DNA of 42,336 bases, taken from GCA-2748575 sp033722575 (GTDB lineage: Bacteria; Pseudomonadota; Gammaproteobacteria; Pseudomonadales; Ketobacteraceae). Shown in pieces: positions 24,501 through 31,956 of the stretch (its first letter is position 1; the number at the start of each line of letters is the position of its first letter). A program made the position numbers and the translations under genes. The notes below the pieces were generated by a model. The model did not search any database, was not told where the DNA came from, and was given only the letters and a program-made list of their open reading frames with translations. Where the stretch lies: assembly GCA_033722575.1 (NCBI GenBank), contig JAWVYU010000006.1, positions 1 through 42,336 of the forward strand. The letters run 5' to 3'.

Positions 24501-25504
24501 ACTCCAGCGGCCTGATGATTCTGGACGATTTTAAAGTATCCAATGTGGCCCGTGAGCAATATGAAATTGCCCATAACGCAAAGGTACAAATTAACACGCC
24601 GCCGAACGCTGCGCTGGCTAACCAGATCCCGGATTACCTGTCATCCCTGCGCAAACATGCCACCGGCGTAGACCGCTTCAGCCTTGCGGCTGCAGAGCTG
24701 GGGGAGGACCTTTTCAATGATGAAATCCTGTCAGGGCAACGCACGACTTCCTGTGCCACCTGCCACGAACCCACCATGCTGTTCACCGACGGGAAAGCCA
24801 TCGCTGAAGGTAACGAGCCAACTGACGCGGGCACCCGTAATTCACCCACCCTGCTGAACCGGTTGTTTTCCAGCTTCCAGGGCTGGAGTGGCCTGGCAGC
24901 CACACTGGATACCCAGGCGCTGATTCCGGTAGCCGCCACGCATGAAATGAATCTGCCGATCGCGGACGCAGTGCAACGTCTGCAGACAGAGGGCAATTGG
25001 GCATCACGATTCCAGCAGGTTTTCGGTGAACAGCCTAACGAGCGCAATTTTCCCATCGCGTTAGCAAGCTTTCAGGCCATTCAGTTTTCACCCCGCAACC
25101 GGGTTGATGAGTTCAAATCGGGAAACCTGTCCGTGCTCAGTAATGCTGAACGCCGGGGCCTGACGCTTTTCGAGGGCAAAGCACGCTGCAGCGGCTGCCA
25201 TGCAGGAGCAAACTTCACCGATGAAAGCTTCCGCAACAACGGACTGACCGCCAACAGCGATATCGGCCGCGGAGAAACTACCGGCAGGGATCGCGACTAT
25301 CGGCTGTTCAAGGTTCCCACATTGCGCCGGGTAGCTGCCACCGCGCCCTACATGCACGATGGTAGTATTGCCACGCTTCGGGCGGTGATTGAGGATTACA
25401 ACAAGGGTGCTCCCGATGTAGTTGAGAAAGATACGGATATTCGCCCGCTTGAATTAACCAGCCAGGAAATCAGCGACCTGGAGGCCTTTTTAAGAGCACT
25501 CTGA
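21533..25504 (+). CDS. Multidomain surface lipoprotein: TSP3, bulb-lectin, Ig and LamG domains fused to a di-heme cytochrome c peroxidase
   Basis: A 1323-residue exported protein, probably a lipoprotein (LSTAC, Cys21, a slightly non-canonical lipobox). Visible order: a chitobiase C-terminal-like beta domain (about 30-75, YTTDGSTPLWNNG) and thrombospondin type-3-like calcium repeats (about 130-165, DSDGDGVSDENDNC). A bulb-type mannose-lectin domain follows (about 180-290; repeated LVLRSSSGSALWSSG-type units), then a bacterial Ig-like domain (about 297-390) and an Asp/Gly-rich linker. An unassigned region of about 390 residues is next, then a LamG/concanavalin-like domain (about 820-1015). The C-terminus is a MauG/CcpA-type di-heme peroxidase domain with heme sites CATCH (1074-1078) and CSGCH (1219-1223), and KVPTLRRVAATAPYMHDGS. 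The ATG has no strong ribosome site. A palindrome at 25530-25569 follows. Confidence 0.88.
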   Translation: MKSMLLRSSAAATLAFLSTACMPPDTVFYPKPGTAFNASSATVQIQGLDQATAVCYTTDGSTPLWNNGTCDGATTSRLPGPVISGNIAISCGSDTGSRVLRTVQLAYDWAGTPGETASANYYLDCGTFELDSDGDGVSDENDNCADTANPGQADSDGNGVGDACDSSGSGDLPTSSNSLVSDEQIVINEYLESGNGSYRLFMQSDGNAVLRNWDTREALWSTGTNGTDGVRLRFQGDGNLVLRSSSGSALWSSGTAGSGGTRLTLNNDGSLAIYAGNRVVWSVNGSGAASGVPVVSFSTPVNGSILGPDVEVIVNADDPDGSIDNVRLYLNNDLVRQENSYPYSWGSDSDIADPSLDNLADGFYVLKATATDNAGVTRSVAVKIEVRSGACTGAGCSDDGNPDTGDGGDGDNDGTAKSPGKFSAPGAALYSLNDNRPRAFPKHINTRFSGNGHSETWDGRVFVIKRSDGWYAAAFRPERIGRDGDGAPVFDNGAFGNRVVLELENEAPDIHHNWIAVVQDPDETGENPYPSNASGDYRENGTYRTYKTLMYHTSTRNGDNDQMGIRKATIIVSNANTRDAQVITADFTSSFARLRTTAGTDFRCIEPSVTIDGRLIICQGHPDNNGRIDNLMYGWNPTPGATTGWSVPKSISNLYYDDRNRSVDGIPFYVRFPLAENPLVDQNGVVYERGQLVKGAYPWISHDGAELFYQASRENMTARRTGTTVVGRWTGWAFRHIDGPINRTRYGTSRLFLSSPGAFTTMWTPYKDIDDLPIPYATRGPAYPLFGSNTQDYMEVDFDDYLDGNYVMFLAMNEQIARSGAYQVNATNDTSGNFNNAALVGARFPIEYNDRDELIGRYGQAIYFPSNTYLDVDRNNGWDTLTEGVTVDFWIRRLQSGSGRIQLFNLRNGIEIYLANANNLTARIEDTNGSAVQLNGPSIATNQWVHVAMRYNPVNQTMGLFVNGNEVASRTVTDFGTLRTSGSIRIGPENSSGLMILDDFKVSNVAREQYEIAHNAKVQINTPPNAALANQIPDYLSSLRKHATGVDRFSLAAAELGEDLFNDEILSGQRTTSCATCHEPTMLFTDGKAIAEGNEPTDAGTRNSPTLLNRLFSSFQGWSGLAATLDTQALIPVAATHEMNLPIADAVQRLQTEGNWASRFQQVFGEQPNERNFPIALASFQAIQFSPRNRVDEFKSGNLSVLSNAERRGLTLFEGKARCSGCHAGANFTDESFRNNGLTANSDIGRGETTGRDRDYRLFKVPTLRRVAATAPYMHDGSIATLRAVIEDYNKGAPDVVEKDTDIRPLELTSQEISDLEAFLRAL

Positions 25505-25529
25505 CGTTTTTTCTGAACGGGCATTAACA

Positions 25530-25569
25530 GGATAAGGTGCGCCGCTCTGTAGTGCGGCACACCTTATCC
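25530..25569. repeat. Long inverted repeat downstream of the lipoprotein-peroxidase gene
   Basis: Arms of 16 bases (25530-25545 and 25554-25569) are complementary except for one G-T pair, with an 8-base loop. It lies 25 bp after the stop and about 100 bp before the next start. No T-run follows on either strand, so it is not a classical rho-independent terminator; it may protect mRNA ends or mark a repeat element. Confidence 0.75.
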
Positions 25570-25665
25570 AGACCGGCCCGAGACACCCGCTTCCCCATGA
25601 CCTGTCCCAAAAGCCTGTCTATACTTTTCTGGATACCCTTCATTCACACAAATGATTGGCCCATT

Positions 25666-27534
25666 ATGAATAATCTTCGGTGGCGGCAGTATACAGCCCC
25701 CGCATTTCGATACATCGGCAGCCTGCTCTGCTGGCTGGCTCTGGCAGCGCCCGCATCGGGGGAGCCGTTGCCGGCCGTGGAAGTATCGCCCCAGCTGAAA
25801 AGCGTGGCCTTGGGACCCCATTTTGAATACCTGGTGGATCCCGAGAGAAACCTGACACTGAGCGATGTAAAGGAAAGAACCGCGCAATTCAAAAAAAACG
25901 ACGAGCGGGTATTGAACCCCGGGTACACCAGCGCCGGCTATTGGGTCAGATTCCGGCTGCAGAATAACACCAGTGAAACGGTACCCTTATACCTGAATTT
26001 CCAGTCGCTGTTTGTTGATCATCTGCACCTTTACATTCCCAGCGGTGATGGCAGCTACCGGCGCATCGAATCCGGCAGATTCGTCAAACACCATGAAAGG
26101 CCCTACGAATCGCGCCATTACGTGTTCCCCCTTGAAATCCCGCCCAACAGCGACAGCGTCTATTACCTTTATTGCGATAGCGCAGACACTCTGACCATTC
26201 CCCTGTATCTATTTGACGAGGAATCCCTGCATGCGGAACGGCTCTGGACTCACAGCTGGCTGACCTTTTATCAGGGTGTCATCGTGGCGGTTGCCGCTTT
26301 CAGCATCTTCTTGATGCTCACGGTGCGCGATCGGGTTTATGTGTATTACATCTTTGCCATCATTATTCACCACGGTTTTTTCTTCACCCTGTTTGACGGC
26401 CTCGGCCACCGCTACTTTGGTTTTGAGTCAACCTGGTGGCACCGGGAAGCGCTGTCGGTTTTTGTCTGTTTTTCCATGGCGGCGATACTGCAGTTCAGCC
26501 GGGTACTGTTAAACACTGAGATCAATCAGCCACAAATGGATAAGGTGGTTCGTGTGCTGATTTACTTTGCCATGATCATCGGCTTTATCAGTATATTCAT
26601 CGATTATTTTATATCGATCCGGATTACCAACCCTATCGCTTCAATGACGGCTGTTATCGCCTGCATTATCGGCTGGAACAGCTATCTTCAGGGAAACTCT
26701 GCCGCCCGGTATTTTATGCTGGCCTGGATATCTATTATCATTGGCGGGCTGGCCTACAGCCTGAAATCCTGGGGCCTGGTTCCCTCCAACTTTTTCACTG
26801 AATACGGTTGGCAGATGGGCTCAGCCATTGAGGCATTGCTGCTTTCCATGGCGATAGCGGAACGTATCAACATTGAAGTCAGAAACCGTGAAAAGGCCCA
26901 GCAGCAGGTCCAGCAGGCCCAGCGCCACGCCCTGGATGTTCAGCGTCAGGCCAATGAAACCCTGGAGCAAAGAGTTCAGGAACGCACAGAGGCCCTGGAG
27001 AGGGCTAACCAGGCGTTGCAGGAAATCAGCGAAACCGACCAGCTTACCGGCGTTAAAAACCGGCGCTATATGGACAATTTCGTGGAACGGGAATTTTCCC
27101 GCGCCAACCGTATGCAGCAACCGATAGCGGTTATCCTGCTGGACGTCGACCATTTCAAGTCCATTAACGATAACCATGGTCACCTGGTGGGAGATGACTG
27201 CCTGAAAAAGATTGCTGAGCTGGCCTCCAGACAGCCATCAAGACCATCGGATCTGCTGGCCCGGTATGGCGGCGAGGAATTCTGTTTTGTGTTACCCGAC
27301 ACTGATGCTCAGGGCGCCTATATTGTTGCCGAAAGAGTCCGGAAAGCACTGGCGGCGGAGCCCATTACAACCCGCATTGGACCACTGCCGGTATCAGCCA
27401 GCTTTGGTATACACGCAGGCATTCCTGACCGGGACGATGCTATATCCCGCTTTTTCTCCCAGGCAGACGAAGCCCTGTACCAGTCGAAACAGGATGGCCG
27501 GAATCGGGCTACCATAGCGGACAGCGCCCTGTAA
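25666..27534 (+). CDS. Diguanylate cyclase with 7TMR-DISM sensor (7TMR-DISMED2, seven-helix, GGDEF)
   Basis: A 622-residue receptor-cyclase making the second messenger c-di-GMP from two GTP. After a signal peptide (LLCWLALAAPASGEP), a periplasmic beta-sandwich 7TMR-DISMED2 domain (about 40-180; GYWVRFRLQNNTSETVPLYL) precedes seven membrane helices (about 190-400). A coiled coil rich in Gln/Glu (about 405-455) leads to the GGDEF domain. Its active site is GGEEF at 535-539 (TDQLTGVKNRRYMD and DVDHFKSINDNHGH precede). The inhibitory I-site RPSD (526-529) is intact at the correct 5-residue spacing, so product inhibition is expected. A longer frame opens at 25537, but ATG 25666 starts directly before the signal peptide. 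The sensed ligand is unknown; DISMED2 domains are often proposed to bind carbohydrates. Confidence 0.95.
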   Translation: MNNLRWRQYTAPAFRYIGSLLCWLALAAPASGEPLPAVEVSPQLKSVALGPHFEYLVDPERNLTLSDVKERTAQFKKNDERVLNPGYTSAGYWVRFRLQNNTSETVPLYLNFQSLFVDHLHLYIPSGDGSYRRIESGRFVKHHERPYESRHYVFPLEIPPNSDSVYYLYCDSADTLTIPLYLFDEESLHAERLWTHSWLTFYQGVIVAVAAFSIFLMLTVRDRVYVYYIFAIIIHHGFFFTLFDGLGHRYFGFESTWWHREALSVFVCFSMAAILQFSRVLLNTEINQPQMDKVVRVLIYFAMIIGFISIFIDYFISIRITNPIASMTAVIACIIGWNSYLQGNSAARYFMLAWISIIIGGLAYSLKSWGLVPSNFFTEYGWQMGSAIEALLLSMAIAERINIEVRNREKAQQQVQQAQRHALDVQRQANETLEQRVQERTEALERANQALQEISETDQLTGVKNRRYMDNFVEREFSRANRMQQPIAVILLDVDHFKSINDNHGHLVGDDCLKKIAELASRQPSRPSDLLARYGGEEFCFVLPDTDAQGAYIVAERVRKALAAEPITTRIGPLPVSASFGIHAGIPDRDDAISRFFSQADEALYQSKQDGRNRATIADSAL

Positions 27535-27661
27535 ACATAAGCCCTCCCCTTGTATTCCCCCTGAATTGGGGGAGGCGTAATGCTTGTCCTCCTCACAGAG
27601 CACGCTTTATTATGCTGGTACGTTAGTGCAACTTAATTGATATCGACCAGCGAGCGATACC

Positions 27662-28969
27662 ATGCGTTCCAAAACCCTGACAGCGTGCACCGCGCTTTTC
27701 ATGCTTGTTTACTGTGGCTTCCCGGTTGCCTACGGTGCCATGCCAAAGGGGTATAAGGTCGCCCGGGCGCCCCTGACTGACACGGGAAACCGGCTGTACG
27801 GCTGGCAGGGTTTTGATCATGAATGGCTTCGTTTCGTGATTCTGAAGGACAGTGGGCGGATTCCTCACCGCATCTCCAGATTCCACAATTATATCGACAT
27901 GGCGCAGGAGCAATTCCACTTTGCCCAGAGTACCGGCGTTGATGGCAACTACATGCGCCCCAAAGGCTATTATACCGTGGTGGAATCTCCTTTCCTTTAC
28001 GTACAGGAAGGACGCGTATCTCTCCGCTGGACAGACCAGCTGACCGATGAGAATTACCCGGTCGCCACGAATCGCTTGCGCCATCAGCTCCAAATACCCC
28101 AGGACCGGCTGGCTTTTCCCGATAATGCCGTCGTGGCATTGCAGGGCCTGAAACTGGACCTGGACTGTGATAACGAAAAACAGCCCGTGGATCGTCCCTG
28201 TAATTCCGACGGGATGTGGCCCTATGTTTTTCGCGTCGAGCTTGGCGAGTGTCAGAAGGCCTCAGGGTCACTCAGCTGCGATCTTTGGGTGGATATTGAT
28301 CGCGCCTGGAGCCCGAACCGGGGAGGCTTTCAGCTGCCCCCGCTGATCAATGAAGTAAAACCCCTGAACGAGCGCCTGGATTACCAGCTGGAGCTGTATT
28401 ACAGCATTGTTTCCGGCCAGGAAAACACCATCAGGGTGCAACCTCCCGAAGAGCACCGCACCACAGGCCACATCCATCAGCAGCGACCGTTTTCCGGCAT
28501 CATTGCACATCAGGTTTTACCGGAAACCTTTGCAACATCTGTCACACTGGTCAAAGGCTTCAGCTTCAGGCTGAACACGCCTGATACCATCGAACCGCTG
28601 TGGACCTTGCTCGGTTCGGATACCGGCCATCGCGGCCGCTATATCGCCAGAATGAACTTTTCAGTCCGGGATACCGACCACAACCCGGCAGATGGCACCT
28701 ACCGCTATGAATACACCATGGGGCTGTGGTCACCTGTTACGGTTGTAGGCAGCGCTCTTGAGATGACACTAACAACCCAGACACTGCTTCTGACGGAGCA
28801 GGATGTTGCTACACCTTCCAGGCAGGTGTCGGGACGGCTGTGTATTAACAGCACTGATCAGGCTCCCGCGTTTTCACAGTGGGAGTTTTGCAACCTGACA
28901 CACTGGCTTGCCCGCTGGATATATGGCGGCAAGGAAAGGCTGACCGACACTATTGCTATTGGAGACTAA
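27662..28969 (+). CDS. Exported hypothetical protein
   Basis: A 435-residue protein I do not recognise. It has a signal peptide (residues 1-26, ALFMLVYCGFPVAYG), so it should be periplasmic or secreted. It contains paired cysteines (LDCDNEKQPVDRPC, GECQKASGSLSC, LCINS, FCNLTHW) suggesting disulfides. The composition is that of a beta-rich soluble protein with no further membrane segments. It is followed, with 5 bp between stop and start, by an ATC-hydrolase-family gene whose ribosome site (ggag) lies inside its last codons, so the two are cotranscribed and may act together. Confidence 0.8.
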   Translation: MRSKTLTACTALFMLVYCGFPVAYGAMPKGYKVARAPLTDTGNRLYGWQGFDHEWLRFVILKDSGRIPHRISRFHNYIDMAQEQFHFAQSTGVDGNYMRPKGYYTVVESPFLYVQEGRVSLRWTDQLTDENYPVATNRLRHQLQIPQDRLAFPDNAVVALQGLKLDLDCDNEKQPVDRPCNSDGMWPYVFRVELGECQKASGSLSCDLWVDIDRAWSPNRGGFQLPPLINEVKPLNERLDYQLELYYSIVSGQENTIRVQPPEEHRTTGHIHQQRPFSGIIAHQVLPETFATSVTLVKGFSFRLNTPDTIEPLWTLLGSDTGHRGRYIARMNFSVRDTDHNPADGTYRYEYTMGLWSPVTVVGSALEMTLTTQTLLLTEQDVATPSRQVSGRLCINSTDQAPAFSQWEFCNLTHWLARWIYGGKERLTDTIAIGD

Positions 28970-28974
28970 CGGGA

Positions 28975-29628
28975 ATGTTAAACAGCATCAGACTTTACTA
29001 TTTCGATGTTACCCAGGGCAATAAAACCGGAATAAAAGTGCTGGCAAATCGCTTTGGCTTGAAAAAAGCGCTTACACTGGGCATGAAACTGCAATGGCAA
29101 ATGCTGGTGGCCAGCCCCTTCAGAAGTCTGAATGCGGCCCACAAGCCTGACAGGAACCAGAAACTAAGCCAGCGACAAATGGCTCCGGTTATTATTCTTT
29201 ATCAGGATTTTCAGGAAATGGGGCTGAGCCGCGACGAAAGCCTGGAAGTGTTGCGTGAACTGATCAGTGAAGTGGCTACCGGTTTTCTCAAATTCAATAT
29301 ACCAACGATAAAGAAATCCGAGTACTCAGCAATTCCGCAAACGGAAAAGCTGCAACTTCTGAGGAGACTCACGGGGCGCTTCTTTAATGCCGAGGCAGAC
29401 CTGACTCTGGATAAAAGCGACAACTTTACCTTTAGCGTGCATCACTGCCACTTTGCCAGCTACTGCAAGACCCTGAACCTGCCGGAACTGGCGCCACTGT
29501 TCTGTGCCGCGGACAAGCAGTTCTTTGATGACTATCAGGACGATATTGTGTTTTTCAGAACCCGAACCCTTGCCAATGGAGACAGTCACTGTGACTTCCG
29601 GTTTACCTGGCAATCGGACGCAGATTGA
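28975..29628 (+). CDS. L-2-amino-thiazoline-4-carboxylic acid hydrolase-family protein (ATC_hydrolase)
   Basis: A 217-residue protein whose C-terminal half matches the ATC_hydrolase family, named after the thiazoline-opening enzyme of cysteine production in Pseudomonas. The conserved pattern is present: HHCHFASYCKTLNLPELAPLFCAADKQFF (about 158-186), then FFRTRTLANGDSHCDFRF at the end. Two of the cysteines and the D-x-x-F element are the usual conserved positions. The N-terminal half (about 1-95) is helical and variable. The start at 28975 is chosen because it follows the preceding stop by 5 bp; longer upstream frames run inside the previous gene. Most family members are uncharacterised, so the true substrate is open. 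Confidence 0.82.
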   Translation: MLNSIRLYYFDVTQGNKTGIKVLANRFGLKKALTLGMKLQWQMLVASPFRSLNAAHKPDRNQKLSQRQMAPVIILYQDFQEMGLSRDESLEVLRELISEVATGFLKFNIPTIKKSEYSAIPQTEKLQLLRRLTGRFFNAEADLTLDKSDNFTFSVHHCHFASYCKTLNLPELAPLFCAADKQFFDDYQDDIVFFRTRTLANGDSHCDFRFTWQSDAD

Positions 29629-29663
29629 ACTTATAACAACAGCGCTCAGTTTTCAGAGGAGCA

Positions 29664-31460
29664 TCAATAAAGCTGACTATGGTCTTTCACGGAATAATAG
29701 TCTGGCAAAAGACTGATATCGCCCATGCGGATCAGCGTGCCCTGGTGAAATTCACATTCAAATTCCTGAAACACTTCACCTTTTCGCAGGCCGCACAGCC
29801 CTGTTCCCTGTTTTTTCCCATCAACAAAGCGCCCCTCAAAAAATGACACAATGTCAATCTCTTCATCAAGGGAATAATAAGGTCGCCATTGCTGATCCCG
29901 GCTCCTCACTACATGCTCCATTCTACCTTTGCCATGGGGCTGCATTTCACTTAACTCGCCCTCATACAGGTAGCTTTCTGAAGCCAGCCTGCCCGTACCG
30001 GTTCCGGTATTGCCTTTGAAGGGACCGACGTAGCCAACCTCACCGTTCACCAGTATTTTCCCGTCACCCTCCGCGATACCCGCTACAAAATTGTCATTAA
30101 TCACCCGGTACCAGCCCCTGGCATCCGACAGATCACCACTGCCATCGGGGAGATTTTTCACTACCTGACCCTGGTAGCGCAGCGCATTTTCATACTCAAC
30201 TGATCCGGTACCGTTCAATCCTTCCGGGCCAGACTGAAATTCCCCTTCCCAGCCGGTGACAAGGTAGCTGATAACAAGCTTCAGCGGGACAGTTTCAGTA
30301 TCCGTGTAAAAACGGATTGGCAGCCTGCTGCAATCGGCTTTGATACCATGTTCAGCCAGGATGAGCGCCATTGCATAGGCATTAGGCATATTTTTAATGT
30401 TCACTGTGACATTCAGGGGCTGCAGGGATTCGCCCAGACTAAAAACCTGATCCAGGGGTGCATCACCCGTTAAAACAAACGAAAAATACAGCTCCATGAG
30501 TGACAGCAAACTGACCGACTGGAAGTTAAAGGTGATATTTTCGCCCCCTGCGCCCTGATAGTGCCTCTGGAGTTCACGCTGATAGTCCGCCACGATACTT
30601 TGAGCCCGCCCGGGACTGGCAAAGACTTTTTGCTGATACTGGCGGCGTATTTTTAAAGCAGAAGCACTGTCCTGAAAATAATTTTTGCACAGTGCCGTAA
30701 TCAACCCAGGATCTTCGATATGCGGCGGTTTACCCACCTCATCAAGCTTTCGGTTCACAGATAAAAGGCTTTTCAGATCACCACTTTTTTTATAAAACCA
30801 ACGCGCTTCGCGAAGGAGCCTGACTCGCATTGCATTCTCTTTTGCTGCTTTTTCCTGGTAGGCATTACCCAGCCACTGGTATTGAAGATGCGAAGGTTTT
30901 CCCCGGTCACTGTATCCTGGAGGTGGCATCCCACGGTCAGCATAAAACTCCATCCAGATCAGCGAAACTACATCAGTACTGAATCGGTATTTCACATGCA
31001 GTGTATCCAGCATGTAGAAATAGAGTGCATCAACCCCCCCGTAGCTGTTTCCTGCGATGGAGCGGATATTGCCTATAGCCTTGAGATAATCCCGTCCTGC
31101 CGGATCCCGGTACATTAGCAGGTAGGATAAACGCCTGATTCCAAAGATATTGCCTGCTTCCGCTGCCTGCTCCAGCCAGAATCGCGCCTTTTCAATACGT
31201 TCGTTCTGCTCAAGAACATAACCCAGCAACGCCATGGCAGCGGGCTCTCCGCTACTGGCATTTTTTACCAGTAATTCAGGTTCTCGGTATCTGTCCGGAA
31301 TCCTGCCATTTTCGGCGGCTTCACGAATCCATCCCATTTCTGAAGCATCGAGCGCTGCAGAATCCTGTCCACTTGGCACTGCACCTTCGGCAGCAGGCAC
31401 CGCCCCACCAAAAAGCAGCCCTGAAAACAGCAACAATAAACAGCACCACCTTGAAGCCAC
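29664..31460 (-). CDS. Exported Sel1-like / STN-like / MORN-like repeat protein
   Basis: A protein of about 598 residues with a signal peptide (CCLLLLFSGLLFGGAVPAAEG). Residues about 60-170 contain Sel1/TPR-like helical repeats (EKARFWLEQAAEAGNIFGIRRLSYLL). Residues about 303-377 resemble a secretin/TonB short N-terminal (STN) domain, with ITFNFQSVSLLSLMELYFSF and VTVNIKNMPNAYAMALILAEHGI. Residues about 400-511 contain MORN-like repeats (YQGQVVKNLPDGSGDL, YEGELSEMQPHGKGRM). Assignments are by eye. The frame opens at 31526 inside the pilin gene. GTG 31460, 7 bp after the pilin stop, gives a normal signal peptide and no overlap, so I chose it. It is the last gene of the pilin cluster, suggesting an envelope partner of the pilin. 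Confidence 0.8.
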   Translation of the reverse strand: MASRWCCLLLLFSGLLFGGAVPAAEGAVPSGQDSAALDASEMGWIREAAENGRIPDRYREPELLVKNASSGEPAAMALLGYVLEQNERIEKARFWLEQAAEAGNIFGIRRLSYLLMYRDPAGRDYLKAIGNIRSIAGNSYGGVDALYFYMLDTLHVKYRFSTDVVSLIWMEFYADRGMPPPGYSDRGKPSHLQYQWLGNAYQEKAAKENAMRVRLLREARWFYKKSGDLKSLLSVNRKLDEVGKPPHIEDPGLITALCKNYFQDSASALKIRRQYQQKVFASPGRAQSIVADYQRELQRHYQGAGGENITFNFQSVSLLSLMELYFSFVLTGDAPLDQVFSLGESLQPLNVTVNIKNMPNAYAMALILAEHGIKADCSRLPIRFYTDTETVPLKLVISYLVTGWEGEFQSGPEGLNGTGSVEYENALRYQGQVVKNLPDGSGDLSDARGWYRVINDNFVAGIAEGDGKILVNGEVGYVGPFKGNTGTGTGRLASESYLYEGELSEMQPHGKGRMEHVVRSRDQQWRPYYSLDEEIDIVSFFEGRFVDGKKQGTGLCGLRKGEVFQEFECEFHQGTLIRMGDISLLPDYYSVKDHSQLY

Positions 31461-31467
31461 CTGTCCG

Positions 31468-31947
31468 CTACCCCCGACAGTCTGCGGGCAGCACTTCCCG
31501 GCCGAGCGTTGTTTTATTTTCACCAACGGGGGCCATGCCTTCGGGCACCGCGCTGTCCCCGCACACCCAGGATATCGGGCTTTCAGGGCTGCCGATAACG
31601 GTCATTGGCCGCAGGGTCAGCACTTTCCCCTTCATATGGGCACTTACTTTATTGCCCATTTCTATATGTATGGCGCCATTCTCGATACTGGCGCCTCTGA
31701 CGTAATTACCTATGACATAACGGGATTCCGGCACACCTGCCTGCGCATTATCTGCGGGAAACTCGCCATTCACTTTATAATAGTCAATAATGCCTGGCTT
31801 GAATTCCGACACGAGGGTGATGGCCTCTGCCACTTTCGCCCGAGCAGTGTAAGACTGATAGGAAGGCAAAGACACGGATGCCAGAATGCCGATAATTGCC
31901 ACAACAATCATCAGCTCGATCAAGGTAAAACCCGCTGTATTCTTCAC
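31468..31947 (-). CDS. Type IV pilin (PilA-like, type IVa)
   Basis: A 159-residue prepilin. The leader MKNTAG is short and basic. It is followed by FTLIELMIVVAIIGILASVS, the classical prepilin-peptidase site (cleavage after Gly6, methylated Phe, Glu at +5) and hydrophobic spine. The globular domain ends with two cysteines (WVCGDSAVP and LPADCRG) that would form the C-terminal disulfide loop. The start is GTG 31947 with a perfect aggagg 5 bases upstream. It is flanked by a PilC/GspF-like gene 9 bp upstream and the Sel1/MORN gene 7 bp downstream. No pilus ATPase, secretin or prepilin peptidase gene is in the window, so it would depend on machinery encoded elsewhere. Confidence 0.95.
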   Translation of the reverse strand: MKNTAGFTLIELMIVVAIIGILASVSLPSYQSYTARAKVAEAITLVSEFKPGIIDYYKVNGEFPADNAQAGVPESRYVIGNYVRGASIENGAIHIEMGNKVSAHMKGKVLTLRPMTVIGSPESPISWVCGDSAVPEGMAPVGENKTTLGREVLPADCRG

Positions 31948-31956
31948 ATTTTCCTC

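Noticed and set aside
27543..27575. Hairpin-like cctcccc...ggggagg and inner tccccc/ggggga between the cyclase and the next gene
   Set aside because: Short, alternative pairings and no T-run; weak as a terminator, so left out of the features.
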